Made by a program: the position numbers and the translations under genes
Shown: piece by piece, positions 1 to 10,522 of the stretch
Numbering within the stretch: position 1 is the first letter of the stretch
Layout: every line of letters starts with the position of its first letter
Notes under the pieces: generated by a model
Database searches by the model: none
What the model was told of the DNA's origin: nothing
Seen by the model: only the letters and a program-made list of their open reading frames with translations
DNA from: Bacteroidales bacterium
Lineage (GTDB): Bacteria; Bacteroidota; Bacteroidia; Bacteroidales; GCA-2748055
Assembly: GCA_023135025.1 (NCBI GenBank)
Contig: JAGLTY010000042.1
Coordinates: forward strand, 1 to 10,522
Direction: 5' to 3'
Length of the DNA: 10,522 nt

Positions 1-257
1 AGGCGATTCCGGTTAATTTCATAACCAATCCCTGTGGCTTCAATGTGCGCAGCTGAAAGGCTGAAGTTAAATGGGACCGCCTTTCTTCGTTCAGCCAGGG
101 CCTCCAGTAGAATCATGGAATCCTTTCCACCCGAAAGTCCCACAAGCAAATGATCACCTTCGCTGATCAGTGAATGATCCCGCATGGTGGTGCCCATCTT
201 TCGGCAGATCTTCTTGAATAGTTTTTCAGATTGAAGCTGTTCTGCTGATTTTGTCAT
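1..257 (-). CDS. ttcA: TtcA-like tRNA 2-thiocytidine synthetase, N-terminal part (runs off left edge)
   Basis: This is the first 85 codons of an ATP-dependent PP-loop enzyme; the rest lies outside the window. The ATP-binding P-loop motif SGGKDS is at residues 42-47, preceded by the family-typical EGDHLLVGL stretch and followed by FNFSLSAAHIE, which resembles the second strand of TtcA (INFSLVAVNLD in E. coli, from memory). TtcA thiolates cytidine 32 of certain tRNAs in the cytoplasm, using an Fe-S cluster. The cluster-binding cysteines lie beyond the edge, so the related lysidine synthetase TilS cannot be fully excluded, although the N-terminal helix before the P-loop favours TtcA. The ATG at 255-257 starts 12 bases after the stop of the CBM9-like gene, with no clear Shine-Dalgarno. 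It is probably the last visible member of the minus-strand operon, a housekeeping gene trailing sugar genes. Confidence 0.8.
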   Translation of the reverse strand, partial: MTKSAEQLQSEKLFKKICRKMGTTMRDHSLISEGDHLLVGLSGGKDSMILLEALAERRKAVPFNFSLSAAHIEATGIGYEINRNR

Positions 258-269
258 GCTGAAGCAAAC

Positions 270-659
270 TTACAGAAAAGAGAGCTGTCCAAAATAGCGA
301 GGGGTATGAAAATCAGGTGTGGAACAAAGTACAGGTTTCCAGGAGAGGAAATGTGGCTGCTTCAGTTTGTCGCCGCATTTGTAAAAGTTTGCATGCGCAT
401 CCAAGCCCGAAAGGGTATCCAGTGTAGAAAAATGAAAGAACTCCACACAGCTATCTTCCCAAACCGGAGAATTAAACCCGGTATTGACAGCCCGAACCTG
501 TGGCTCCTCCACCTGGTAATAGAGGTAGATGGAGCTTCCGTCATGTTTGATGGAGAAAGCGACATTTACCTGGGGTGCTTCCACCCAGTTCTGGTTTGAA
601 ATGGTGTGTTCTGCCTTTACGGGAGCTTTGCTCTGAGCGGGTATTTTCTCAACAATCAT
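270..659 (-). CDS. CBM9-like carbohydrate-binding protein, apparently internally deleted (129 aa)
   Basis: Residues 1 to about 75 read like the N-terminal half of the CBM9-like/DOMON-type family of Bacteroidota, including AFSIKHDGSSIYLYYQVEE and the hallmark VWEDSCVEFF. The last 45 or so residues read like the C-terminal end of the same family (SGLDAHANFYKCGD, PHFLSW, then PDFHTPRYFG). In full-length members, recalled at about 210-220 residues, some 80-90 residues of beta-sheet (a YNFEFN-type strand and the following loop) separate these blocks. Here they are joined in frame at about EFFHFSTL, near position 435. The protein has no signal peptide, so it is probably cytoplasmic as encoded. It starts 7 bases after the kinase stop codon. 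It may be a decayed gene, a real short variant or an assembly collapse. No other reading frame restores the missing part. The family identity is from memory; sugar-binding function is uncertain. Confidence 0.6.
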   Translation of the reverse strand: MIVEKIPAQSKAPVKAEHTISNQNWVEAPQVNVAFSIKHDGSSIYLYYQVEEPQVRAVNTGFNSPVWEDSCVEFFHFSTLDTLSGLDAHANFYKCGDKLKQPHFLSWKPVLCSTPDFHTPRYFGQLSFL

Positions 660-666
660 TGAAGGA

Positions 667-1755
667 TCAGGCCAGATTTTTAATAATCTGTTTTAAGTCG
701 TCCAGTTTTGCTTCTCCATCCTGGGTCAGTTTAAACTGTGCCCTTGCCCTTACCAGGTTGTGCTCTTTATGCAGCGTTTTATAATAAACATCCCCGTCGA
801 GGTAATCGATTAGGAAACGTACGGCTTGCATGTAAGGGAAAAGTAGTGCTGCATAGAGCAGAGCATCCTTTTCGGTATCCGAAAGGATATCCCTGGTAGA
901 GTCCAGGAAACCGGAGGCGAAAGCTTCAAAGAGATCAAGATCCATGCTGACCCTGTCAAGGTTTGCATCATCCTCCTCCCCGGTATTGGTCAGTGTCCGG
1001 ATACCATCTCCAAAATCGGAGGTAACGTAACCGGGTTGAATGGTATCCAGGTCGATGACGCATAAGCCTTTCTTGTTTTTATCAAACAATATATTGCTGA
1101 TCTTGGTGTCGTTATGGGTTACCCGAAGTGGAATTGCCCCTTTTTCTCCAAGCTCGTGTATGGTAAGCATCATTTTGGAGCGGGATTCCACATAGTCGAT
1201 CTCCTTTTTCACCTCTTTCAAGCGACCCGCCGCATCCTTACGAATACTATCCTCCAGCTGTGTAAGCCTCCATTTCATATTATGGAAATCTGGAATAACG
1301 GTTCCTACTTCCCCTGCAGGAAGGTCGTTCAGCATCGCAGTAAATGCACCGAATGTCCGGGCTCCTTCATAGGCGATGTCTGTATCAGTGGTGCTGTCGA
1401 AAACCAAATGGTCCTCAATAAACCGAAGTACTCTCCAGTAATTGCCTTCCGGGTCCTTGAAATAAGATTTCCCATCTATGGCCGGGATGATCGTCATACA
1501 GCGCCTTTCCACCTCTTCGGGGTGGTCCTTTTGGATTTTGGCTCTAACATGATCCGTTACAAGCACCATGTTTCGCATCAGAAGCTCCACATCCTTAAAG
1601 ACATAATGGTTGACCCTTTGCAAAAGGTAGTCGGGATGGTCCTGTGTACCGTTTAATATGCGATAGCTGTCATTGATATGACCACCTCCATGCGGTTGAA
1701 CTTTGCCAATCGTACCATCTGTGGCAAATTGGGCAGCAATTTCTTCAACTGTCAT
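667..1755 (-). CDS. nahK: NahK-like N-acetylhexosamine 1-kinase (phosphotransferase family)
   Basis: This 362-residue cytoplasmic kinase matches remembered Bifidobacterium NahK (about 359 aa) along its length. NahK phosphorylates GlcNAc or GalNAc at the anomeric carbon using ATP, giving the 1-phosphate. Visible blocks are GHINDSY near residue 25, LMRNMVLVTDHV near 60, and RVTHNDTKISNILFD with the catalytic loop H214-N215-D216. VIDLDT follows with the metal-binding D235/D237, then SDFGDGIR around 246-253. The C-terminal segment RFLIDYLDGDVYYKT with HNLVRARAQFKL is characteristic of NahK and distinguishes it from aminoglycoside or homoserine kinases. The ATG at 1753-1755 lies 4 bases after the ROK stop, which indicates an operon. 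Together with the divergent nucleotidyltransferase it would form a two-step route to a UDP-sugar. The exact substrate (GlcNAc, GalNAc or another hexose) cannot be read from sequence. Confidence 0.85.
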   Translation of the reverse strand: MTVEEIAAQFATDGTIGKVQPHGGGHINDSYRILNGTQDHPDYLLQRVNHYVFKDVELLMRNMVLVTDHVRAKIQKDHPEEVERRCMTIIPAIDGKSYFKDPEGNYWRVLRFIEDHLVFDSTTDTDIAYEGARTFGAFTAMLNDLPAGEVGTVIPDFHNMKWRLTQLEDSIRKDAAGRLKEVKKEIDYVESRSKMMLTIHELGEKGAIPLRVTHNDTKISNILFDKNKKGLCVIDLDTIQPGYVTSDFGDGIRTLTNTGEEDDANLDRVSMDLDLFEAFASGFLDSTRDILSDTEKDALLYAALLFPYMQAVRFLIDYLDGDVYYKTLHKEHNLVRARAQFKLTQDGEAKLDDLKQIIKNLA

Positions 1756-1759
1756 TATC

Positions 1760-2608
1760 CTAGTTCATTTGTGAGATACAGAGTGCAGCTGCCCCATAAA
1801 GTCCGGCATTATCCAGCTGGGCAGGAACCAGTTCCACTTTGCTGCTAATCATAGGCACCAGAAATTTGTCCACTTCTTTACGAAGCGGCTTTTCCAGCAG
1901 GTCCCAGGAATTAGCCACTGAACCGCCGATAACAAATGCTTCGGGAGCCAGGATATACATCACAATTCTGAGGAGCTCGCCAATGTTACGCGCCAGCTCG
2001 TCAAATACGGCCAGGGATTCCTGATCGCCGGCCCTGGCTTTTTTGTACAGTTCAGTACCGGTGGTCTTGTACTTGTTTTTAAAAAGAGCCGCACTACATA
2101 TATCTTCCACGATGCCTCCATGGAAGGGAACACATCCCAGCTCTCCGGCTCCACCCATCAGTCCGGTATGGATCTTCCGGTTGAGAATGATACCTCCACC
2201 CAGTCCGGTTCCCAGAGTGACCCCCACCAGGTTGGTGTACTTCTTCCCGGCGCCGTAATAGGTTTCGCCCAGGGCGAAGCAGTTGGCGTCGTTGTTCTGG
2301 AAAGTGGGCAGATTGAATCTCTTCTCCACCCTGGGTTTGATGGCGAATCCGTTAAATGACGGGATATTATTGATCTGTAGGATCTCACCGGTTTCCACAT
2401 TCATAAACCCCGGCATTCCGATTCCGATTCCAATCACCTCGTCAGTGATAACCTTTTCAATGGCCACAAAAAGGGATTCCATGATTTCCATGGCCGGCCG
2501 GTCTGCACCTGTGGGTACCTCCGTTCGTTCAAGCAGCTCACTTTCCGAAAACCTGGCAGCGACAATGGAGGTGCCACCAATATCAATACCTATATATAAC
2601 TTGCTCAT
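1760..2608 (-). CDS. ROK-family sugar kinase
   Basis: This 282-residue protein has the ROK layout without an N-terminal DNA-binding domain, so it is an enzyme and not a NagC/Mlc-type repressor. The phosphate-binding motif DIGGT is at residues 9-13, GIGMPG at 62-67, the catalytic aspartate in NNDAN at D107, and the second phosphate motif LGTGLGGG at 132-139. Family members phosphorylate glucose, GlcNAc, ManNAc or fructose, usually at C6. The usual ROK zinc site is missing: the Glu-X-Gly-His element reads E156-L-G-C159 and there is no CxCGxxGC cluster. This pattern is recalled from other short Bacteroidota ROK kinases. The start codon shares one base with the stop of the upstream permease gene (TAATG), suggesting translational coupling. 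Import followed by phosphorylation of the same sugar is the natural reading; the substrate is unknown. Confidence 0.85.
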   Translation of the reverse strand: MSKLYIGIDIGGTSIVAARFSESELLERTEVPTGADRPAMEIMESLFVAIEKVITDEVIGIGIGMPGFMNVETGEILQINNIPSFNGFAIKPRVEKRFNLPTFQNNDANCFALGETYYGAGKKYTNLVGVTLGTGLGGGIILNRKIHTGLMGGAGELGCVPFHGGIVEDICSAALFKNKYKTTGTELYKKARAGDQESLAVFDELARNIGELLRIVMYILAPEAFVIGGSVANSWDLLEKPLRKEVDKFLVPMISSKVELVPAQLDNAGLYGAAALCISQMN

Positions 2609-3849
2609 TATTTGGTTCTGATTTTATGTCCTGAAATTGCAAAATAGAGGATAAATATGTAGCATGGTACCATGATCCAATAAGCGGTCTGGTAGTTTGC
2701 TACCACTGCCTGTTCAGTGGTTTTAACAGCATCCACAATGGTTCCGAAAATAAGTGGAATAACCGCGCCACCTACAATGGCCATGACCAGTAGGGAAGCT
2801 CCTGCTTTGGTAAATTTACCGAGGTCTTTCAGGGCAAGGGGCCATATGGCCGGCCACATCAGTGAGTTTGAAAAACTGATCATCAGCAGGGCATAGAAGG
2901 CATATTGGGGCGGGAGATAGATTAGCAGCATAGATGATCCAATCCCCAGTATGGCGAATGAGATCAGCGCTTTCTGTTGAGATATAAACCTGGGGATGGC
3001 GATCACACCGAAAATATAACCGGCAACAAGGCCCAGGGTTACAAATTTGGAATAGTTTTCCAGGTTAGGAATATCACCAAAAGTGGCTCGGGCAAAATCG
3101 ATAATGGAGGCCATGGGAAGGGTCTCGATCCCCACATAGACAAACAGGGCAAATACACCAAGCAGCAGGTGCGGGAACTGCAGAATGCTTGTCTTGCCGG
3201 CAGCATAGGATGATTCGGCAGCTTCCTCTTCATCTTCCCCTTCGGCTTTTACTTCGGGCAGGGGGGCAAAGTATACAAAGATGCCCAGGATAATCATGAT
3301 TCCGGTTACAATATAAAATGGAAGGATGATATCATTCACATCAACTTTGGCAAGGTCGATAAACAAACCAAGGAAGAGTGGTGCCATCCACCAGGCCAGT
3401 TTGTTCATGATTCCCATCAGGCTCATGCGAACAGCTGCAGTGTCTTCAGGTCCCAGGATGGTTATATAGGGATTGACAGCACCCTGCAACAGCGTGTTTC
3501 CAATACCGCCAACGAAAAGAGCAACAAGGAACAACGGGAAGCTGACCGCTTTGGATGAGGGCACAAAGAGCCACATGCCAAGTGCCATAATAAAGAAGGC
3601 GATCATCATGGCTCTTCGGTATCCGATCTTCTTAATCACCCATCCGGTAGGACGGCCGAAAATCAAAAATGCGGAGAAGATGGCAGCTGTGACCAGGTAG
3701 GATTGCCCAGTTGTAAGATTGAATGCCGATCGAAGAGCGGGGGTAAGGAACCCACTGATTCCCACACCAAAACCGATCATAAAAAATACGACACCGACAA
3801 TCATTAATGGAACGACTGGTCCGACCTTGTTGTTGCTAAATTTGCTCAT
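2608..3849 (-). CDS. FHS-family (GluP/NagP-like) MFS sugar permease
   Basis: This 413-residue inner-membrane protein has about 12 hydrophobic segments in two halves, separated by a very acidic cytoplasmic loop at about residues 198-220 (AEGEDEEEAAES). The MFS signature after the second segment reads GRPTGWVIKKIGYRRAM. LQGAVNPYITILGP near residues 122-135 resembles the conserved LQ-x-x-x-NPY element of the fucose/glucose-galactose/GlcNAc proton symporter family. Members import free hexoses, 6-deoxyhexoses or GlcNAc by proton symport. Its position as first gene of the minus-strand cluster, directly before two sugar kinases, supports a role as importer of the sugar they phosphorylate. The chosen ATG at 3847-3849 begins MSKFSNNKVG and gives a short cytoplasmic N-terminus before the first membrane segment. 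The family call is firm; substrate specificity (GlcNAc, GalNAc, galactose or other) is inferred from neighbours only. Confidence 0.85.
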   Translation of the reverse strand: MSKFSNNKVGPVVPLMIVGVVFFMIGFGVGISGFLTPALRSAFNLTTGQSYLVTAAIFSAFLIFGRPTGWVIKKIGYRRAMMIAFFIMALGMWLFVPSSKAVSFPLFLVALFVGGIGNTLLQGAVNPYITILGPEDTAAVRMSLMGIMNKLAWWMAPLFLGLFIDLAKVDVNDIILPFYIVTGIMIILGIFVYFAPLPEVKAEGEDEEEAAESSYAAGKTSILQFPHLLLGVFALFVYVGIETLPMASIIDFARATFGDIPNLENYSKFVTLGLVAGYIFGVIAIPRFISQQKALISFAILGIGSSMLLIYLPPQYAFYALLMISFSNSLMWPAIWPLALKDLGKFTKAGASLLVMAIVGGAVIPLIFGTIVDAVKTTEQAVVANYQTAYWIMVPCYIFILYFAISGHKIRTK

Positions 3850-3891
3850 TACAGGATATTTTGAAGTTAAATTAGTTGACAGTGATGGGCA

Positions 3892-3921
3892 TAAAATTAA
3901 TCTTTTCTTAAATATCTCAAA
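3892..3921 (-). promoter_or_regulatory. Candidate Bacteroidota-type promoter for the permease-kinase operon
   Basis: Read on the minus strand, TTTG (3918-3921) lies 18 bases upstream of TAATTTTA (3892-3899). The latter matches the Bacteroidota -7 consensus TAnnTTTG at seven of eight positions. Transcription would begin near 3885 and leave a leader of about 36 bases before the permease ATG at 3849. The region is AT-rich, so a chance match is quite possible. Confidence 0.4.
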
Positions 3922-3943
3922 TTATTTATCAGCATATCGACTA

Positions 3944-3974
3944 TTGGAAAGCTAATATTGGATAAGTACATTTA
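3944..3974 (+). promoter_or_regulatory. Candidate Bacteroidota-type promoter for the nucleotidyltransferase-glycosidase operon
   Basis: TTG at 3944-3946 is followed after 20 bases by TACATTTA (3967-3974), seven of eight matches to TAnnTTTG. The spacing fits the known -33/-7 arrangement. Transcription would start near 3980, about 26 bases before the ATG at 4007. Together with the minus-strand candidate this makes the 157-base gap a bidirectional promoter region. No convincing palindromic operator was found there by eye. Confidence 0.4.
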
Positions 3975-4006
3975 CCAATCCTTAAATTCACATTAAATTA
4001 TTCTAT

Positions 4007-8052
<4,046 letters not shown>

Positions 8053-8063
8053 ATATAGATACT

Positions 8064-9419
8064 ATGCAACGACGCGATTTTATCAGGACAGGAGCTGTTG
8101 TGGGAGCGGCAGCCGCACTACCTTTTCCGGTTTTTGGGACAGCCACCAGCGAGAAGGCCCGAATCGGCTTTATTGGAGTCGGACTGCGTGGGAGGAACCA
8201 TCTGAATAATTTGTTGATGAGGGATGATGTGATGATCCCTGCCATCTGCGATATCGATCCCGATGCACTTGAAAAAGCTCAAAAGCTGATCGATAAAAAG
8301 GGCCATCCAAAAGTGGAAACCTACAGTGGAGATGCTTATGCATACCGTGATATGCTGCAGCGAACCGACATAGATGGTGTCATTATCTCTACACCGTGGC
8401 TCTGGCATACCCGTATGTCGGTAGATGCCATGCGTGCCGGTAAGTATGCCGGTGTGGAGGTATCAGCTGCCAATACCCTGGAGGAGTGCTGGGACCTGGT
8501 CAACACTTACGAGGAGACCGGAGTACCGTTAATGATCCTGGAAAATGTCTGTTACCGGAGGGATGTGATGGCCGTTATGCAGATGGTCCGGGAAGGGCTG
8601 TTTGGAGATCTGCTTCATGCACGTTGTGGATACCAGCATGATCTTCGTGGGGTGAAGTTCAATGATGGAAAAACTGCATATGGAGAAGGAGTGGAGTTCG
8701 GTGAGAAGGGGATTTCTGAATCTGCCTGGCGCACCGAACACTCGCTATACAGAAACGGTGATGTCTATCCCACCCACGGGATAGGGCCCATTGCCAATAT
8801 GTTTAATATCAACCGTGGGAACAGGTTCTCCACATTGACCTCCAGTGCCACCAAAGCGGTGGGACTGAACCGGTATATCGTGAATCATCCCAAAGGCGGT
8901 CCGCACCATCCCAATGCCTCCCTGAAGTGGAAGCAGGGCGATGTGATTACATCCACCATCGAGACCACCAATGGTGAGACGATTATCGTAACACATGATT
9001 GCAATTCGCCCCGTCCCTATTCGCTTGGTTTCAGGGTTCAGGGATCGGCTGGTCTAACCGAATTTGATTACTATACCAAACGGATATATGTGGAAGATGT
9101 GAGCCCGGCTCACAACTGGGAGGAGATGGATGCTTACCTGGAGAAATACGACCATCCCCTCTGGAAAAAGCATGGAGCATATGCCGAAGGAAGCGGGCAT
9201 GGCGGTATGGATTTCTTTGTTGATAATGCTTTTGTGGAAATTGTTAAAAGGAAACTGGAGTCGCCAATGGATGCATATGACGCAGCCGCATGGAGTGCCA
9301 TTACACCATTGTCGGAACTCTCCATAGAGAACAACGGGGATGCGCAGGATTTCCCCGACTTCACACGCGGTCGATGGATGAAGAGAAAGCCCCTGTTTGC
9401 AATGGGGGACGATTTCTAG
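8064..9419 (+). CDS. GH109-type NAD-dependent alpha-N-acetylgalactosaminidase (Gfo/Idh/MocA fold)
   Basis: This 451-residue protein begins with a twin-arginine signal (RRDFIR at 3-8, followed by a hydrophobic stretch to about residue 25), so it should be exported folded with its bound cofactor. The Rossmann motif GVGLRG at 38-43 binds NAD. The C-terminal half carries GH109 hallmarks: DVYPTHGIGP with Y235 and H238, corresponding to the catalytic-site Tyr/His of the Elizabethkingia enzyme as remembered, then EGSGHGGMDFF, YDAAAWSAI and DFPDFTRGRW. GH109 enzymes cleave terminal alpha-GalNAc, for example from blood-group A antigen, by an oxidation-elimination mechanism that recycles NAD. The length is typical. 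The family as a whole is broad and many members are uncharacterised, so activity on another alpha-linked sugar is possible. It sits between the beta-galactosidase and a DMT transporter in one transcription unit. Confidence 0.85.
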   Translation: MQRRDFIRTGAVVGAAAALPFPVFGTATSEKARIGFIGVGLRGRNHLNNLLMRDDVMIPAICDIDPDALEKAQKLIDKKGHPKVETYSGDAYAYRDMLQRTDIDGVIISTPWLWHTRMSVDAMRAGKYAGVEVSAANTLEECWDLVNTYEETGVPLMILENVCYRRDVMAVMQMVREGLFGDLLHARCGYQHDLRGVKFNDGKTAYGEGVEFGEKGISESAWRTEHSLYRNGDVYPTHGIGPIANMFNINRGNRFSTLTSSATKAVGLNRYIVNHPKGGPHHPNASLKWKQGDVITSTIETTNGETIIVTHDCNSPRPYSLGFRVQGSAGLTEFDYYTKRIYVEDVSPAHNWEEMDAYLEKYDHPLWKKHGAYAEGSGHGGMDFFVDNAFVEIVKRKLESPMDAYDAAAWSAITPLSELSIENNGDAQDFPDFTRGRWMKRKPLFAMGDDF

Positions 9420-9428
9420 ACTTCTTTA

Positions 9429-10358
9429 ATGAGGCATTCCAGGCTAAATACCGCACTGCTGGCGATCATCTCATGTTTGCTCTGGTCAACTGCTTTTGCG
9501 GGAGTGAAGATCGGTCTTGAGTATGCCTCACCACTGCAATTTGCAGGTACCCGGTTTTTTATTGCGGGAGTGCTTGTATTTCCGCTGGCCTATAAGGTCA
9601 ACCCCCGTTACTTCAGGATTGTCCGTGATAACCTGAAGCTGATCCTGCTGTTTGCTTTCCTGCAGACATTCCTTCAGTACACCATGTTCTATACGGGTAT
9701 AAATATGATTCCTGCTGCTGTAGCCGCTATCGTGATCGGTTCGCAGCCACTTTTTATTGCCATGGTGGCCAATTTCTTTATGCCTGGCGACCGGATGACC
9801 CTTTCCAAAACGCTGGTGATCCTGCTGGGAATCGCGGGAGTGGCACTGGTAAGTTTTGGGAAGGATCCACAATCGGCAACAGGCCATATCGCTGTAGCCG
9901 GGATCCTTTTGATGCTTGGAATTAATGTGCTCTCAGGTTTTTCAAATGTTCTGGTAGCAAGAGAAAAGGGTATGATCCCGCCACTGGTAATCAGTTCATC
10001 ATCCATGATGCTTGGCGGGGCAGCCCTCTTTATCTTCTCCATTCCATTTGAGGGCATTCATTTTGAATCCAAACCGCCGGTCTATTTTATTTCACTGATC
10101 TGGTTAAGTCTGCTTTCGGCCATAGCCATATCCATCTGGATTACCCTGTTAAAAAGGCCCGGTATCAAAGTTTCTGATCTGAACCTGTGGAAATTTTTGA
10201 TCCCCCTGTTTGGTGCACTCTTCAGCTGGACAATGTTACCTGCTGAGCAGCCACAACCGCTCACAACCGCGGGGATGTTTATTATTACCATGGCTCTTGT
10301 AATTTCGGGTCTGCTTAAGCGGAAAAAGCATAACTTTATCAGATCATTATTACCATGA
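9429..10358 (+). CDS. EamA/DMT-superfamily inner-membrane transporter
   Basis: This 309-residue protein is almost entirely hydrophobic, with about ten membrane segments in two tandem EamA repeats (about residues 6-140 and 150-297). The first helix contains the common EamA element LLWSTAFAGVKIGLEY, with AGTRFFIAGVLV following, and the basic tail KRKKHNFIRSLLP ends the protein. EamA transporters move small metabolites, amino acids or drugs, usually outward. Substrates are poorly predictable from sequence, and none is claimed here. It starts 9 bases after the GH109 stop, and its stop overlaps the next start by four bases (ATGA), so it is part of the same operon. Its link to sugar metabolism is by position only. 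Confidence 0.8.
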   Translation: MRHSRLNTALLAIISCLLWSTAFAGVKIGLEYASPLQFAGTRFFIAGVLVFPLAYKVNPRYFRIVRDNLKLILLFAFLQTFLQYTMFYTGINMIPAAVAAIVIGSQPLFIAMVANFFMPGDRMTLSKTLVILLGIAGVALVSFGKDPQSATGHIAVAGILLMLGINVLSGFSNVLVAREKGMIPPLVISSSSMMLGGAALFIFSIPFEGIHFESKPPVYFISLIWLSLLSAIAISIWITLLKRPGIKVSDLNLWKFLIPLFGALFSWTMLPAEQPQPLTTAGMFIITMALVISGLLKRKKHNFIRSLLP

Positions 10359-10522
10359 GGATCCAGACCGTAACATATCTGTTTGTTTTAGCTATATGTA
10401 CGCTATCGACTCTCCATGCGCAGCAAGAACCACGGGTAGAAAAGGGAATCCTGGATCTGCGGGAGTATGACTTTAACGCCAACAGGCCCCTGGAGGTGAG
10501 GGGCGAATATGAGTTTTACTGT
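10355..10522 (+). CDS. N-terminus of a probable 7TMR-DISM-type sensor protein (runs off right edge)
   Basis: The first 56 codons are visible and remain open to the window edge. A Sec signal peptide (MRIQTVTYLFVLAICTLS, probable cleavage after LHA) is followed by KGILDLREYDFNANRPLEV and RGEYEFYC. The pattern Gly-x-Leu-Asp-Leu, then Asp-Phe, then Gly-Glu-x-Glu-Phe-Tyr is the start of the extracellular beta-jelly-roll domain (7TMR-DISMED2) found before seven membrane helices in many bacterial sensors. These proteins usually end in a histidine kinase, a GGDEF domain, an adenylate cyclase or a SpoIIE phosphatase; the output here lies outside the window. The ATG overlaps the DMT stop codon by four bases (ATGA), suggesting coupled translation. 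The domain call rests on a short stretch and memory of the family. Confidence 0.6.
   Translation, partial: MRIQTVTYLFVLAICTLSTLHAQQEPRVEKGILDLREYDFNANRPLEVRGEYEFYC

Noticed and set aside
362..480. Frameshift as the explanation for the short CBM9-like protein
   Set aside because: The C-terminal family motifs are in the same frame as the N-terminal ones, and neither other minus-strand frame encodes the missing middle strands, so a deletion fits better.
306..599. Open plus-strand frame of 97 codons opposite the CBM9-like gene
   Set aside because: The minus strand encodes recognisable family motifs at both ends; the plus-strand translation shows none.
1114..1656. Open frame of 180 codons on the plus strand
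   Set aside because: It lies entirely antisense to the NahK-like kinase, whose motifs are intact, and its translation shows no recognisable domain.
1760..2608. ROK protein as a NagC/Mlc-type transcriptional repressor
   Set aside because: It has no N-terminal helix-turn-helix domain; the DIGGT kinase motif begins at residue 9.
3850..4006. Riboswitch or small RNA in the divergent intergenic region
   Set aside because: The predicted leaders are only about 26-36 bases and no stable stem-loop was seen by eye.
8064..9419. Ordinary cytoplasmic Gfo/Idh/MocA dehydrogenase
   Set aside because: The Tat signal, the YPTHG element and the GHGGMDF and DFPDFTRG blocks point to the GH109 group.

Overview
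The window looks like chromosomal DNA from a member of the Bacteroidota, probably a Bacteroidales or Marinilabiliales relative. The protein repertoire supports this: an FHS-type sugar permease, a NahK-like kinase, a CBM9-like protein, a GH2 beta-galactosidase, a GH109 enzyme with a Tat signal, and the start of a 7TMR-DISM-type sensor. Gene starts lack clear Shine-Dalgarno sequences, and the central intergenic region carries TAnnTTTG-like promoter elements. The assignment is inferred from remembered family features; no database was searched.

Layout: two gene clusters diverge from a 157-base AT-rich intergenic region (3850-4006). On the minus strand, from 3849 down to 1, lie an FHS-family sugar permease, a ROK-family sugar kinase, a NahK-like anomeric (C1) sugar kinase, a short CBM9-like protein that appears to have lost its middle section, and the first 85 codons of a TtcA-like tRNA thiolation enzyme that runs off the left edge. 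On the plus strand, from 4007 to the right edge, lie a sugar-1-phosphate nucleotidyltransferase, a secreted GH2 beta-galactosidase, a Tat-exported GH109 (alpha-N-acetylgalactosaminidase-type) protein, an EamA/DMT transporter, and the first 56 codons of a probable 7TMR-DISM sensor. Gaps within each cluster are at most 17 bases and two junctions overlap, so each cluster is probably one transcription unit. No stretch over 300 bases lacks a gene. No RNA gene, insertion sequence, CRISPR array or clear terminator was seen.

How the genes may work together: the two exported glycosidases would trim galactose and alpha-linked GalNAc from host or environmental glycans in the periplasm. The permease would import the freed sugar. 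In the cytoplasm the NahK-like kinase would make a sugar 1-phosphate, and the nucleotidyltransferase would turn it into a UDP-sugar, salvaging it directly for cell-surface glycan synthesis. The ROK kinase could send part of the same pool to a 6-phosphate for catabolism. Each enzyme family is known. The proposed novelty is this compact, divergently transcribed pathway from periplasmic release to nucleotide sugar, with no SusC/SusD pair visible in the window. The clearest sequence oddity is the CBM9-like gene, which seems to carry an in-frame internal deletion.
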